The notes beneath the pieces are model-generated. The model made no database searches, was not told the DNA's origin, and saw nothing but the letters and a program-made list of their open reading frames with translations. A stretch of DNA of 64,000 bases from NCBI GenBank assembly GCA_027924645.1, contig BSBN01000297.1, positions 9,114,001 to 9,178,000 of the forward strand, written 5' to 3'. Made by a program: the position numbers and the translations under genes. The DNA is from Cunninghamia lanceolata. Its lineage: Eukaryota; Streptophyta; Pinopsida; Cupressales; Cupressaceae. Below are positions 25,076-38,300 of the stretch, in pieces. Each line of letters opens with the position of its first letter. Within the stretch, counting starts at the first letter, position 1.

Positions 25076-26963
25076 TTCTATGCTATCTTAGGGATCTGTA
25101 CAGGGTTGGGTCTCTATTCTATAGGATATTTTAGATCATCTAAGACCCCAAACTTGAAACTACTAACAATTTTTGCAGGAATTTCTTAGCATAGAAAGCA
25201 CTTTATCTTCGTGCACATAAAAAGAACCTTTGTGTGCCTAGCATAGACAACATTTGACTTTGGTGCAACTAAAATTAATCATTGCTTGCAACAAACAACT
25301 TTAGGCACATTTCAATTTGGGTTTTAAAAGAACATTAGAGAGTGTTTGCCATGCTCGGTGTGCTTGTACATTTTGTTGCCCAAGAGTTAGAATCAAAGTA
25401 TCCTCTCCCCTTGCCTTCAAAAGGATCTTGGGTGAAGAGAAATTGTTCTATCCTCTTTTTCTTTTAAGAAAGTGGGCTTGCCCTTGAGACACATCTGTAC
25501 AGAGAAGTCATTGGCAACCACAAGTAGTACTTTCATCTAGTCTGCTATACAAAAGAGGATAAGGTGAAAGCCAAGTCTAAATTGGTATGAGCACTTACCA
25601 TTTGGTGCTAGCTCGAAAGGAAGTAGTACCTTTGTGTATATGAAACTCCTAGTAGAGCTAGTCAAAACCTTAAGTGGTTTATCAGATTCTCGTAAGGTGC
25701 TAATCCCCTAGATGTACCCCCACTAGGAACCATTGTTCTAGAAGATAAAATCCCTCTACTTGTTCAACAAGTATTGTCCTTGCCTCACCTTAGGTTTTGC
25801 ATGCTTGATAAATATTTCACATTTTTCACAACAAAACCTTTGGCCATTGTGCTTTCTTATTTTATTTTTCTCTTGCCAAGAGCTCAAACCATCAAAAAAA
25901 TCCAAATTCCCAATCAAATCCAACAATATTCAACATCACACCACTCATTTAGTGCCTTCTATCCTCTGTTTAGCGCCATCTTTTCATCCTTTAGCATCAT
26001 TTTCCTTTGTTTCAGTGCCATTTCCATCTATTTTAGTGCCTTCTTCATCCATGTCCAAATATCAGATTTTCCCATCCAAAACATCAATTTTATAAGCCCA
26101 TTTTTAAAAAAAATCTAGTTGGGAACTATGCCCCTGAACCTCTATCAGTGGGGGTTGCATCCAGCCCCCTGCATCCCCCCTCACATTAGGCTGGGTTTTC
26201 CTCCCAACACCACTAAACCACCCCCTCTATTTACCAAATCCCATCATTTGAGCTTGATTAATCCCCATCTTTGAGCTTAATCCCCTATTATCCTCATAAT
26301 CACTCATCTCATCATACCTCTTTGATCTCAACCATTCTAATCATCCTCATCATCCTTAATCCAATTCATTATCGTCATCTTAATCCCATTGCTTCATCCA
26401 TTTGATCAACATTATCCAAATCCTCACCCAAAATCAACCCCAAGTCAAAAATCATAACATCAATCCAAATCCAAAACCAAATCCAACATCAATCATCCTT
26501 CATCTATGATCTACTCCAATCAAATATTCCAATTCCTGATCCTTAATTAACAAATCATCCTTTGAAAATCAAACTTTGGTTAAGGACCTAGTCTCCTTCA
26601 TCCTCCATCAATCCCCTCATCCAAAAGCCCAAACATAACTATCCACATCATTATCAAAATCCCCCAACATCACTATCAAACTCCAAATCCAAATCAACCC
26701 AATCAAAAATTAAGACCTTAGTTGACCATTATAAACCTTTATTCAAACTTGCTTGAAATCATTAGTCTATCTTAAGTCATCAAGAATCAACCCAATCAAC
26801 TCTCTTTCTTAAGTGTCATGAGTCTACCTTAAGCATAAGAGAAACATCAACCATCCATCAAAATCAAATCAAATCAAATCAAATCATCTTAAGGTCTTTA
26901 CATTTAATCCCCAAACATCACAATCATCCATTATCCTTGATCATACTATATCTCTTGAACAAC
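25076..26963 (+). other. Rest of the element's leader
   Basis: No coding region recognised; short plus-strand frames at 25,760-26,118 are low-complexity. A C-rich patch lies at 26,120-26,230. From 26,380 on the sequence is AATCC/CATC-rich, grading into the composition of the ORF that follows. A pure AAATC x5 microsatellite lies at 26,861-26,885. Confidence 0.5.
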
Positions 26964-29362
26964 ATGGATCCTTATGTAGCAATGCAACAATTACAAAGAC
27001 TTAGAAAAATCTATGAGAACATGGATCCTAATGCTAAGAAAAAATGAAAAAATGACATTAGGGATATACCCTTAGCACACCTCATCATTGGAGAATCCCA
27101 AGCCCCTACCCAACCTCCATCATATCAACAAACACCCTACATTTCATCCCCATCCACATCATATCAACTTTCATCATACCAACCTACATATTACATATCC
27201 ACACCATCAACGTCATACCAACCTCCACCATATCAACAAACACCCTATCTTTCAGCCTCGGTAACATCATATCAATCTTCATCCGCTTATACATCCATGC
27301 CATCATACCTATCCAACCAATCTATACTTCCAACTTATCCATCCCCCAACCTTTTTCTGGTAACTTTGATCAAGGAAACACCAATCTAACACACCTTATA
27401 TCTAAAATCTAAAGCTTATATCAACAACCATTCCCCCATGCAAAATCCCCCATCCCCTAGTCCTCATCCTCCAATCCCCCCATCACAATATGTCCCTAAC
27501 CTTATCAACCTTAATCCATCACTCTATGCATCTCCCAATCCATTAATCCCTATTACCCATACACTATCTAATCCACCATCAAACCTTCCAAATCCTAAGC
27601 CCACAACATCCAAAGAATCCTTGTGGGATTTCCTCCAAAGAACATCAACAAAAAATGAAAGCAAAGCTATAGAGTCCTTCACCTCCCCCACCCCTCCAAC
27701 ACCACCATCTAATTCCACACCTATCCTTGAACCTATCCAAGAACCATCATTACCTAATCCTATCATCCACCTATCCAATCCTAGTCCTAATCCTACACCA
27801 TCCAGCATCATTGTCCATCCATTATATTGTTCTTCAACCCATACACTCATGAAGGATATCATGAATTGGCTATTAGCAAGGAATCAAACACCCTCATGCA
27901 ATCTAACACCCACCAAACCTCTTGAACAATCTCCTATCATAACTCAAGAACCATCATGTAGCCATGTTCAAGAACCCATAAGTCAAGCACCTATCGCATC
28001 CATCCAAACACATATCACATCCATCCAATCACCCACCACATATATCCAAATCACTTCCACTTCTATCCGAACACATGAGCTATGTCAAGAATCAAATCTA
28101 AATCATGTTGAAACATCAACCCCTTCTCCTAATCAATATCTAACCATCCCATCTAATCCCATCCCCGATACCCTCCCATCTATTGATCAACTTATTGATC
28201 CCACACCATCTTCTACCACCCCTGTACCATCCCCCATTAATCCTTTACCTCCATCTACCAATCCCATCCCAAATCCATCCCCTTATCCACTTGGCAAAAT
28301 CACTTTCATCCATGGTGACTCTCCCGTAGGAGGTGAACAACTTCCATCCACCACCTATCCTCTTCCAACAAATAATGGACTCATGTCTTGTTTCCAAAGA
28401 ACTAAACATCCCATTACATGTCGCATACCCCAACATATGAACTATCAAGGTAAAGGCATAGGCCTTCATGAACAAAGCATCTTGGAGCCCATCCACACCA
28501 CATTCCATCCATCCTTGTATGGCCTTGGCTATACATCCCAAGAAAAATAATCTAAACATGTTAGTAACATCCACCCATCTTCCAAAATCTATTCATCCAA
28601 TCCCAAACATAGTGCACCTCATCGCACCTCCAAATCATATATCACCATCCCTCCTCCATCATCATATCATTTGTGAAAGCATGTGACCATCCATCTTCCT
28701 CCATCAAATTTACCTCCACTACTTCCAACTCCAAATATCCCTATTAAACCTACTTTACCTCCTATCCTACCAATGCCAAACATCCCTATCCACAAATCTT
28801 CTTATCCTCCCATCCTCCCAACTCCTAATATCCCTATCCTCAAATCCCCTCATCCATTTATCTATAAATCCACTTTTAACCCCTCCACCCATAAATCCCC
28901 TAAAATTCCCAATCAAGACCAACAAAAGCACACATCATTCAAACATGAAGCTTCCCCCAAATCCATGGGATTCAAAAATAATAATTTGAATGCTTCAACT
29001 CATAAAGCACAAAAGCCTGAATGTGTTATCCCTCCCAACCAAAATGAAAAATCCAAAAGGCTATCAAAGCCCACACCATCAAAAGAAAAAGCAAAAACAA
29101 AAATGTTGTGGGTCTCTAAAGAAAAAGCACCAAACTCTAATGAGGTATCCACATCCCAATCTACCCCAAAATCCCAAAAAGCCTGCTCCCCATCTAAAAA
29201 TCCCATAATTCCTAAGTGCATTTGGGCACCTAAAACCCCAAATCGACCATCCAAAAATCCCCTATCCCGATCCCCATTACTTCCAACTCCACATCCAAAA
29301 TACAAGCTTCCAAATACATCACTGTTATCACTAGGAATTACACCCGTATGCAAAGCTAGTTA
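26964..29362 (+). pseudogene. Proline/serine-rich retroelement ORF, gag-like position
   Basis: About 800 codons in one frame from ATG at 26,964 (M-D-P-Y-V-A-M-Q-Q-L-Q-R-L) to the stop at 29,360. Internal stops include TGA near 27,045 (fits a lost Trp), TAA near 27,386 and 28,548 (fit lost Gln), and TGA near 28,674. The first ~50 residues are a helix-like segment ending D-I-P-L-A-H-L. The rest is extremely rich in Pro, Ser, Thr, Asn and His with repeated S-Y-Q-P and N-P-I-P, then a Lys-rich tail with W-V-S-K-E-K and I-W-A-P-K-T-P. The position after LTR, primer site and leader suggests a gag or pre-gag protein. No zinc knuckle, protease or RT follows. Confidence 0.6.
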
Positions 29363-30403
29363 AAGCACTGCAATTCTGTGTAACATGGGACTAATCTCAA
29401 GTTGTGGGTACCCTATAATGAGATTAGACCTCCAAATTGTGGGTTGGTTTCCTTCAAATGTTCTATTGAGATGTATGTTTTTCACTCTTTTGGGAAAAGG
29501 GAAGAAGGAAACTAAGTGAAAACTAAAAGTAAAATGGTGATGCACCTGACATGGATAAAAAATAATGCAATCTAATTCACAATGTTTGCTTAGAAATCTG
29601 ACTTCTACACAATCCAGACTTAGCATAAATATCACAATAATTATTCTAAGGAAGATTTGAAAATAGGTTTTTATGAAGGAAATGGTATTTTAATAGCATA
29701 AAAAGACTATTTATGTTTAACACAACCTAAGACCTGTGATGAATTTATGCTTTAATGCTGTAAACAATGAAGTGTGACAATAATTTTGAAGGTTTAATAA
29801 TAAAACACAACAAAAAATGCATCAAAATCACTTCAACATTCAACAATAAAAGGAAAGGTAATTCAACTGATCTGAAATAACAAAAGAAAGCTTTGCAAAA
29901 AGACAAAAGATAACCTGTAACCTGTCGATCTCTCAATAAAACTATAAAAGTGAGCTATAAGAATTCTCCAATCTATTTGAATCAGAATTAGAATCAAGAA
30001 TTAGCAAAAACAAACTTTTGTTTTACAATATATAGGTTTGCTCTCTCCAAGAGGCATGCAAAAAATATAGACTTGCAGATAACTGCCTCTAAAAATACTC
30101 ATTTCCGAGCAACCTCAAAAATCCTCAAAATTAAGGTCTAAAACTGCCACAAATTAAGCAAAAATAGCTTCAATTTGGGCCTCTCCATATGTTTGACTAA
30201 AAATTTTGACTAAGGACTCTAAAAAATACTTCTAAAAGTCATGCAAAAGCTCCTAGGTGGCCTAGTTAACTCAACTAATCAATTTGTATGATTTTGCATG
30301 AGTAAAATTGATTGTGAGTAAATAATAAAGTAATAGAATATTACTCTATTATTGGTTACAATTTGTTCAATTTTTTATTTTACAACTTGTGGAAAATAAT
30401 AAA
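29363..30403. other. Unassigned sequence between two retroelements
   Basis: About 1 kb, AT-rich, with no domain or repeat recognised. Near its right edge AATAATAAAGTAA occurs at about 30,322 and again at about 30,392, next to the point where the Copia pol is cut off; this might be a repair footprint. Confidence 0.4.
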
Positions 30404-33400
30404 GTAAGCATCCCAGTGTACCCGTCCAGGATTAGCCATAAACCAACTAAGGATTCCCACTGCTTGGGAAATGTCTAGTCTTGTGCATACCATAGCATAC
30501 ATCAAATTACCAACAACACTAGCATAAGGTACTCTACTCATATCCTCAGTCTCAGAAGGAGACTTTGGACAATCATTAATAGATAACTTTTTCCCCAAAG
30601 AAATAGGAACAGACAATCATCTACAATTTTCCATGCTGAATCTATCCAACACAGTCTTCACATACTTACTTTGGCTTAACCAAAGTTTTATGTTTGCTCT
30701 ATCTCTTCTGATTTCCATTCCAGAATGTACCTTGCTTCCCCTAAGTTTTTCATTTCAAACTATTTTGACAACTGAGACTTCAAATTAGAAATCATATTCT
30801 TACCATTCCCAATCAGTAACATGTCATCAACATATACTGCAATAATGAGAATATGATCATTGTCAAACTTGTAATACACACAATGATCTAATTTCAATCT
30901 CAGAAATCTAATAGACAACACAAAGGCATCAAACTTCAAGTACCACATCCTAGGAGATTGTTTCAATCCATACAAAAACTTCTTTAACTTGCAAACCAAA
31001 TTTTCTTTACATTTTTCTATGTAATGCTCTGGTTGTGACATATAAATCTCTTCCTCCAAGTCACCATGAAGGAATGTTTTCTTCACATCCATCTACTCCA
31101 CTTCTAAATCATAATCTACTGCAAGAGATAATAGGATCCGAATAGATGTCAGCTTTGCAATGGGAGAGAAAATTTTGCCATAATCAATTCCCTCCACTTG
31201 TGAGTACCCCTTCGCAACCAATCTGGCCTTATACTTCTCAACACTGCCATTTGCACCAAATGTCTTCTTGAAAACCCATTTGCATCCAATAGGTTTTCGT
31301 CCATCAGGAAAAGGCACCAAGTCCCAAGTTTTATTCTTTTTCAAAGAAGCCATCTCATCTTCCATGGCCTCCTTCCAGGAACTTGCATCTTTCATGCCCA
31401 TAGCCTCTTTCAAAGTTCTAGGCTCATTAACATTAGTAAGCAGAGAAAAAGCACAACTAGAATCAAGCAATGTATAACCAAACCTCTTAGGTTACTTCCT
31501 ATTTTGTGTGGACCTCCTCAAAGGTTGATGTTGAGGTTTTGCTTCTTCTTCTAAGCTTTTACAGCTGCTAGAGCTCTCCTCATCATCAGGTCTCACAAGG
31601 TCTATAGGTTTAGTCTTCTTAGAGGTAGTGGGAAACTGAACCACATCCTCTTTCTTTTCTTTCTCTTTTGGCTATAGAGTAATGGAATGTGTTAGCTCTC
31701 TGAAAATAACACTTCTGATATACAACACTTTTTTGGCCACAGGATCCCAAAGCTTGTATCCTTTCACACTGACACCATAGCCAATTAAGATACACTTAAC
31801 AGCCTTGTTCTCCAATTTTGACCTCTTCTCCCTAGGTAATGAGCATATGCTTCACAACCAAAAACATGAAGATGTCTTATTAAAGGCTTCTTACCAAACC
31901 AGACCTCCATGGGTGTCTTACCAACAAGAGCTGATGTAGGAGACCTATTTACCAAGTAGCAAGCAGTGGCAATAACTTCAGCCCAAAACTTTTGTTTGAG
32001 GCCAGCTCCACTAAGCATACTCCTATCCTTCTCCATCAGTTTCCTATCCTCTTTACAACTCCATTTTGCTACAGGGTGTATGGAGTTGTCATATGTCTTT
32101 CAATCCCATGTTCTTTGCAGAACTTATCAAATTCTGTGAAATAGAACTGATCACCATTGTCAGTTCTCAAACACTTAATCTTTTTAGTAGTCTGATTCTC
32201 AACAAAAGCTTTAAACTCTTTAAACTAACTAAAGACTTTAGATTTGCTTCTGAGAAAATAAATCCATGTCCTTCTATTGTAATCATCTATGAAAGTTACA
32301 AAATGTATAGATTTAGAGAACGAAGGAACATTAACTGGACCAAACACGTCAGAATGAATAAGATCCAATACACCATAAGACTTATGAGAACTTGAGTAAA
32401 ATTGAACATGGTTTGCTTTACATATATACAATGTTCACAAAAGTTGAAATCAAGATTACAATCATCTAACCCCTCAACGATGTTTTTATTTTTCAGGGTT
32501 CTAAGACCCTTCTCACCAATGTGTCCAAGTCTCTTATGCCATAACATTGTCTTCTCAGCAAGAAGCTTAACTTCCAAAGCATGAGCACCCTTAGGTACCA
32601 AAAATGAATTACCATAAGCATTTGATACAACAGATCTTTTAGTTGTTGGTTCCAATGGTGGGGATGAAGTGACTATAGCTCTTTTCTTCGAGTCAGAAGA
32701 ACTATTGCATTGTGAAATGCATGCCTCCAGTTGAAACAGAGTACCTCTCTGAGTACCCTTCATAAGTGTCATAGCTCTTCTAGTTGTCTTGCATTCTTAT
32801 TTCGAGAAGACAACTTGCACACTTGCATCATTCAATTTACTTATAGAAAGTAGGTTTCGTGCTAAGCCTGGGATGTGCATAACCCTAGAGATCCCCTTCA
32901 CTTGTCCATCAGGGAATCAGATTGTGACTCTCCCATGACCAACTTCTTCATATGAGAGTTGTCACCCAGGTACATTCTTCCACCATCAAACTTTTCATAC
33001 TTTGCAAACTAGTCTCGATGTGAGGTCATGTGGAAAGGCACCAGAATCAATCAGCAACACATCAACAGATGCATGGGTGGCAAAGGCTACAATAAAAGCA
33101 TCACCATCATCTTGTGACTTGTCATAATCTAAATCTGGGACATTCTTTTTCTTTTTCTTTTTCTCCACTTTGCATTCCTTTCAAAAATGCCCAATTTTTT
33201 CACAATTCCAACATAGTGCCTTGGACTTTTTAGGAGATTTGGATCTTCCATGGGATTTGGATCTACCCTTCTCAGTTTTCTTGTCCTTCATTTTCCCTTT
33301 CTCCTTGGGTCTTCCATGAACTACAAGAGCCTCTTTACTCGACTCAATTGACTTTCTTTGAATCTCTTCAGATAACAGTGAAGACACTACCTCATCCATC

Positions 33401-33907
33401 TTGAAAGTGGTTACAGTGCTTTCGATGGCCATTACAAGATGATCCCATGAATTTGGTAAAGAATAAAGTAGGGTCATACATTGATCCTACTCCTCCATAT
33501 TGACACCAACGTATGTCAATTATGCAACTAACATATTAAAAGCATTTATGTGATTAGCAATAGATCCCCCATCTTCCATCCTCACAGAATATAGCTTATT
33601 CCATAGGAATAACTTGTTTACTAGGGATTTAGCTTGATAAACATCACCAAGTTTCTTCCACAACTCCTTCGTAGTTTTCTTTTCATGAACATTTAACAGG
33701 ATGAAATCAGCCAAATAGAGTCTCACAAGACCCTTGGCTTTATGATCTTTGAGATGCCAATCATCTTGCGACATTGCCACTAGTTTTACACCAGAAATTG
33801 CTTCCCATAGGTCTCTATCAACAAGCATGTCTTCCATTTTGATTTTCTACAAATCAAAATTGTTGTCATTACTTTTCCACCTCTATTCTTTTAGATGTAC
33901 CTACCAT
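30404..33907 (-). pseudogene. Copia gag-pol, 3'-truncated and decayed
   Basis: Ty1/copia polyprotein from ATG at 33,907. Gag (33,907-33,200) ends in a zinc knuckle (C-W-N-C-x3-G-H-F near 33,190). The protease has D-S-G-A (near 33,045). The GAG-pre-integrase region has L-W-H-K-R-L-G-H-I (about 32,545). The integrase core has H-S-D-V-F-G and R-T-D-N-G-D-Q-F. The RT runs from W-K-E-A-M-x-D-E-M (31,370) through A-R-L-V-A-K-G-Y, F-L-H-G-D-L-E-E-E-I-Y-M and the catalytic Y-V-D-D (about 30,825) to V-H-W-D-A at 30,410. There it stops, before RNase H. Many stops are TAG in place of Gln, as at the V-E-*-M-D-V-K junction (31,090) and S-K-*-F-E-M, and frames shift near 32,400. It cannot make a working polyprotein. 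Confidence 0.93.
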
Positions 33908-34010
33908 CTCCTTCCTAGAACAAAATTATAGAATACTTTGCACAGACTCCCACTCAATCTAAGATCAATACAAAAAACCACTACCTAGTAGCTAGGACCA
34001 AAACTGGCCA

Positions 34011-34023
34011 GGCACTGATACCA
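34011..34023 (-). other. Primer-binding site of the Copia element
   Basis: The minus strand reads TGGTATCAGTGCC, two bases after the LTR end. It is the initiator tRNA-Met type with one change from the site at 5,837-5,849. Confidence 0.88.
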
Positions 34024-34025
34024 AT

Positions 34026-35028
34026 TGAAAGGAAGCTAGGTGTGCGGAAATCACTTCCTAAACTAATCCAATGAGAGGAGAGGTATGCAAATTCGTTTTA
34101 ACCCTTACAATTGCAACAATATTAAACTTATATTAGAGATATTATAGTAGCAATCACAATAAGAGAATGTAGACAGAGAGAAGTAGACACAAGATATATC
34201 ATGGGGAAAACCTTTCAAGTGAAAAACCCCACACTCTAAAACCAGCACAATGTATTATTTGAAATAGTTATAGTTTACAATACACTTGCAATGGAAGTTC
34301 TTCCAAGAGTCTTCAAATGTCAAATATGGAGTTATTCTGGTAGCATAAAAATACCTGTAAAAATACTATGTAACTACAACTCCAAACTATGCAATATATA
34401 GAGATTACAAGGCATATTCTGGAAGTATCTTGGGATAGGCATCCACCTTGGCCACATGGCCATTATACCACATCAAAGGACACTTGTCCTTGCTACAAAT
34501 ATATCCCTTACATCTGTCATACATGGCAGATTTGACTTTCCCAACATGGAGTGCCCCAAGGCTAAAAATAGACTATGACAAATGCTCTTACGCATCTTAC
34601 AGCTGTCATAGATTTTCCCAACATAAAAACCTTAAATGTTGTAAGGTCATACAATGATAAATATAGTATATTCCTCTTACAACATGTCATAGCCCAACTT
34701 GGGTGTCCAAAGATGCATTTCCCTCATACAAAGATACTCACCGACACTTGTCACCACTTGTCATAGACTCTGTCATATGGAATATCCTCTTCCACATACC
34801 ACAAGATACTGACACATGGCATAATAGTGCCACCTCAAATGGGACACCCAAATCCATGTAGGTTTGACTTGACCATCCAAGTCACATTCCAAGTGAGATG
34901 ACGTGCCACCTCAACTAAGTGACCAAACTGAATGTGCAAGTAAATACAATATTAGGAAATAAATAAATATAAAATTAAATAAATAATGCTAGGAATTTGC
35001 AAAGGTTGAGACACCTTAATTCCCAACA
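34026..35028 (-). repeat. Copia LTR shared by two internal regions
   Basis: 1,003 bp; on the minus strand it starts TGTTGGGAATTAAGG and ends CTTCCTTTCA. Its left edge abuts the primer site of the gag-pol at 30.4-33.9 kb. Its right edge abuts a polypurine tract and a Copia RNase H. It therefore serves as 5' LTR of one copy and 3' LTR of another, the product expected from recombination between LTRs of tandem elements. Confidence 0.9.
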
Positions 35029-35040
35029 TTCTCCCACTTG
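35029..35040 (-). other. Polypurine tract of the right-hand Copia copy
   Basis: CAAGTGGGAGAA on the minus strand, immediately upstream of the LTR. It is identical to the tract of the non-autonomous element at 1,596-1,607. Confidence 0.88.
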
Positions 35041-35084
35041 TTGAACACCTTGCAAGAGCCAAAAGAAATGATGAGATTTAACTA

Positions 35085-35318
35085 CTAGGGGCCAAGAGGC
35101 CCATAGACTCTGAACTTCTCTGTGCCCACTGGTTTCGCCAATGCATCTACAACATTCTTCAAACTATCTACTTTCTCCAATATCACCTTCCCATCCTCTA
35201 TAATGTCTCACACAAAATGAAACTGTACATCAATATGCTTTGTTCTGGCATGGAAAGTTAGATTCTTTGCTAAGAAAATCGCAAATACCTGCTCATTCAA
35301 ATATGCTAACTAGACAAG
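35085..35318 (-). pseudogene. Copia RNase H end, fragment
   Basis: The minus-strand reading gives the C-terminal end of a Copia polyprotein: L-A-K-N-L-T-F-H-A-R-T-K-H-I-D-V-Q-F-H-F-V, one stop, D-I-I-E-D-G-K-V, then A-L-A-K-P-V-G-T-E-K-F. Everything upstream (gag to RT) is missing because the sequence switches to a plus-strand Gypsy element at about 35,319. Confidence 0.85.
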
Positions 35319-38300
35319 GGCTCAGATAGAGCAATGTTTGTTTGAATCCAAGGTTGAATCCCTGAGTTTTTCCACTAAAGTGAACCTTTATGTAGCCCCA
35401 TTAGGCTCATATGATGTCATCCTTGGAATAAATTGGCTATGTAGGTATAGGGCTAAAGTGGATTGTTTTTCTAAAATAGTAGAATGCCTAGATGACCTTG
35501 GGAATAGAGCTTTTCTGCAAGTTATTGCTAGAGAGGTCAGACTAAGGCAAATATATGTCCTATAGATGAAAAGAGCCTAGAGAAAAGGATTTCAACTCTT
35601 TTCTATTAAAATGGATAAAATAAATAATCACAAATAAGCTATTTTCCAATATGATTTGATATAGTATGAATCTTAGAAACTCCAAGGAGTTGAAGAAAGA
35701 GAATCCATAGATTAAGAGAGATCAGATATGGATAGGTACCCCTTTCTTCAAGATTTTGAGGATGTGTTTCCATATGATTTGTCTAGATTACCTCCTAAGA
35801 GATTTTGATTTTTCAATAGATATAATTCTAGGATCGAAACCTATATCTAAAACTCCTTATAGAATGACCACAATAGAGTTAGTGGAGCTAAGCTTAGTTG
35901 TAGGAATTGCTAAAAAATGGATTGATAAGACCTAGTGTTTCACCTTGTGGAGCTCTGATAATTTTTGTTAAAAAGAAAGATGTCATATTGTGTCTATGCA
36001 TAGATTATCATATGCTAAACAAGGCAATGATAAATAATAAGTATCCATTGCTCCATATTGATGATCTCTTCAATCAAATGCGAGGGGCAACTATGTTTTC
36101 AAAGAATGATCTTCGATCACGATACCATCAATTGAGGATAAAAGATGAAGATATTCATAAGACAAACTTTAGAATGAGGTATGGGCACTATGAGTTCACT
36201 ATTCTACCCTTTGGATTAATGAATGCCCCTGCAACATTCATGAACTTAATGAACAACGTGTTTAGAGATTGTTTGGACAAGTTTGTCCTTGTTTTTCTTG
36301 ATGATATTTTGATTTACTCCAAATATGAGAAGGAACACCTTCAACATCTAAGGATTGTTCTCCAGAGATTAAGAGAGCATAAACTATATGGCAAGCTCTC
36401 AAGTGTACTTTCTTTCAAAAGGAGATATAATATATGGGTCATATAATCTTAGCTAAGGGAATTGTTGTGGACCCAACAAAGATTAGAGCCATTTTGGAAT
36501 GGCCAACATCAGAAAATGTGCATGAAGTCCATAGTTTTATGGGCCTAGTAAGATATTATAGAAAATTTGTGGCTAATTTTTCAAAAATTGCCTATCCTAT
36601 TACTTCTCTATAGAGAAAAGGAAAAAGATTTGATTGGTCAAAGAAATGCCAGGGGGCATTCGAACAACTAAAAGAAAAGTTGACTACGACACCTATTTTA
36701 AAGGTGCTTGACCCAAAAGGTCATTTGTGTGATCATTGATGCCTCAAGAGAGGGATTAGGTGATGTACTTGTCTAGGATGGGTAAGTTATTGCATATGAG
36801 TCCAAAAAGTTAAAAACATATGAATAGAGTTATGCTCCTCATGATTTGGAATTGGCAGCAGTGGTTCATGCACTACAAATGTGGAGATATTATTTACTAG
36901 GGAAACCTTTTAAATTAAAAACAAACCATCAGGGGCTAAAATATTTTTTACTCAACCACATCTTAATACTCACCAGAGAAGGTGGTTAGAGTTAATATAT
37001 GATTATAATTTTAAGATTAAATACATACAAGACAAGGAAAATAGAGTGGTTGATGCCCTAAGTAGGAGAAGACATATCTTCTCGATGATCTCCATACATT
37101 CTGCTTTTAGGAATCAAGTGTGACAAAGGTCCAAGAGAGATGAATACTATGAGAACGTTAAAAAAGATCTTGAGGACAACACTCATGATTCCAAGTATGA
37201 TGGATTCCACTTTGAACTAGATGGACTATTAAGGTTTAAAGGAAGAATGTACATTCTGAACTCTATGGAGTTAAGGAATATTTTGTGGAAGGAGGTTCAT
37301 TCTGCATCATATTCAGAGCATCTAGCAGTGGTGAAATTGCTTGCTAATGTAAAAATATTATATTTCTAGAAAGGAATGAAGAGGGCTACTACAAGGTTTG
37401 TAGCTAGATGTCTAGAATGCCAGAGGGTGAAGGACGAACACCATCACTCGGCAGGACTTTTATACCCTCATGAGATTCCAAAATGGAAATGGCAAATTAT
37501 TAGCATGGATTTTGTACAAGGACTTCCTATGTCTAGAAATAAACATTATTATTCTAGTAGTAGTGGATAGACTCACTACGGTAGCACATTTCATACCTGG
37601 GAATTTGATGAATGGGGCACTAGTCATAGCCCAAAAATTTGTGAAAGAAGTATTCAGATTGCATGACATTCTTGAGAATATTATCTCAAATAGGGATGTC
37701 CATATGACATCAAGGTTCTGAAAACCTTATTTTCCTCACTTGAAATTCAATTAAACATAAGCTCATCTTATCATCTAGAAATGGATGGCCAAATGAAAAG
37801 AGTGAACCAAGTGTTGGAAGATTTATGAGAATGTATTGCATGGACCAAAAACACAAGTGGGAAGATTATCTTCCTTTTGTGGAATTTTCTTACAATAATT
37901 CCTATCATTCTGCTATTAAGATGGCTCCATTTGAAGCATTATATGGAAGAAAGTTCCAAACTCCTATAATTTGGGATAAGCTAGAAGATAGGATTAGCCT
38001 TTGTCTACAAATGCTATTAGAAATGGAAGAACATGTCCATCTGATTCTAGCATAAGTGAATGATAGGTAGAAAAGCTATGCAGATGCTAAGTGCATTGCA
38101 AGACATTTCTCTATAGGAGAGAGAGTCTTGTAAGAGTCAAACCCCAAAAGAGTTCCATTAAGTTTAGAAATACATCCAAACTAGCTCCTAGGTATGTGGG
38201 TTCCTTCTAATTTCTTGAGGAGGTTAACCTAGTTGCATACATGATTGCTCTACCGCCAGCCCTTGCCATGATTCATAATATTTTCCATGTTTCTTATTTA

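Noticed and set aside
27524..28574. Minus-strand frames opposite the proline-rich ORF
   Set aside because: Gly/Val/Trp/Asp-rich shadows created by the biased CCN and CAN codons of the plus-strand ORF.
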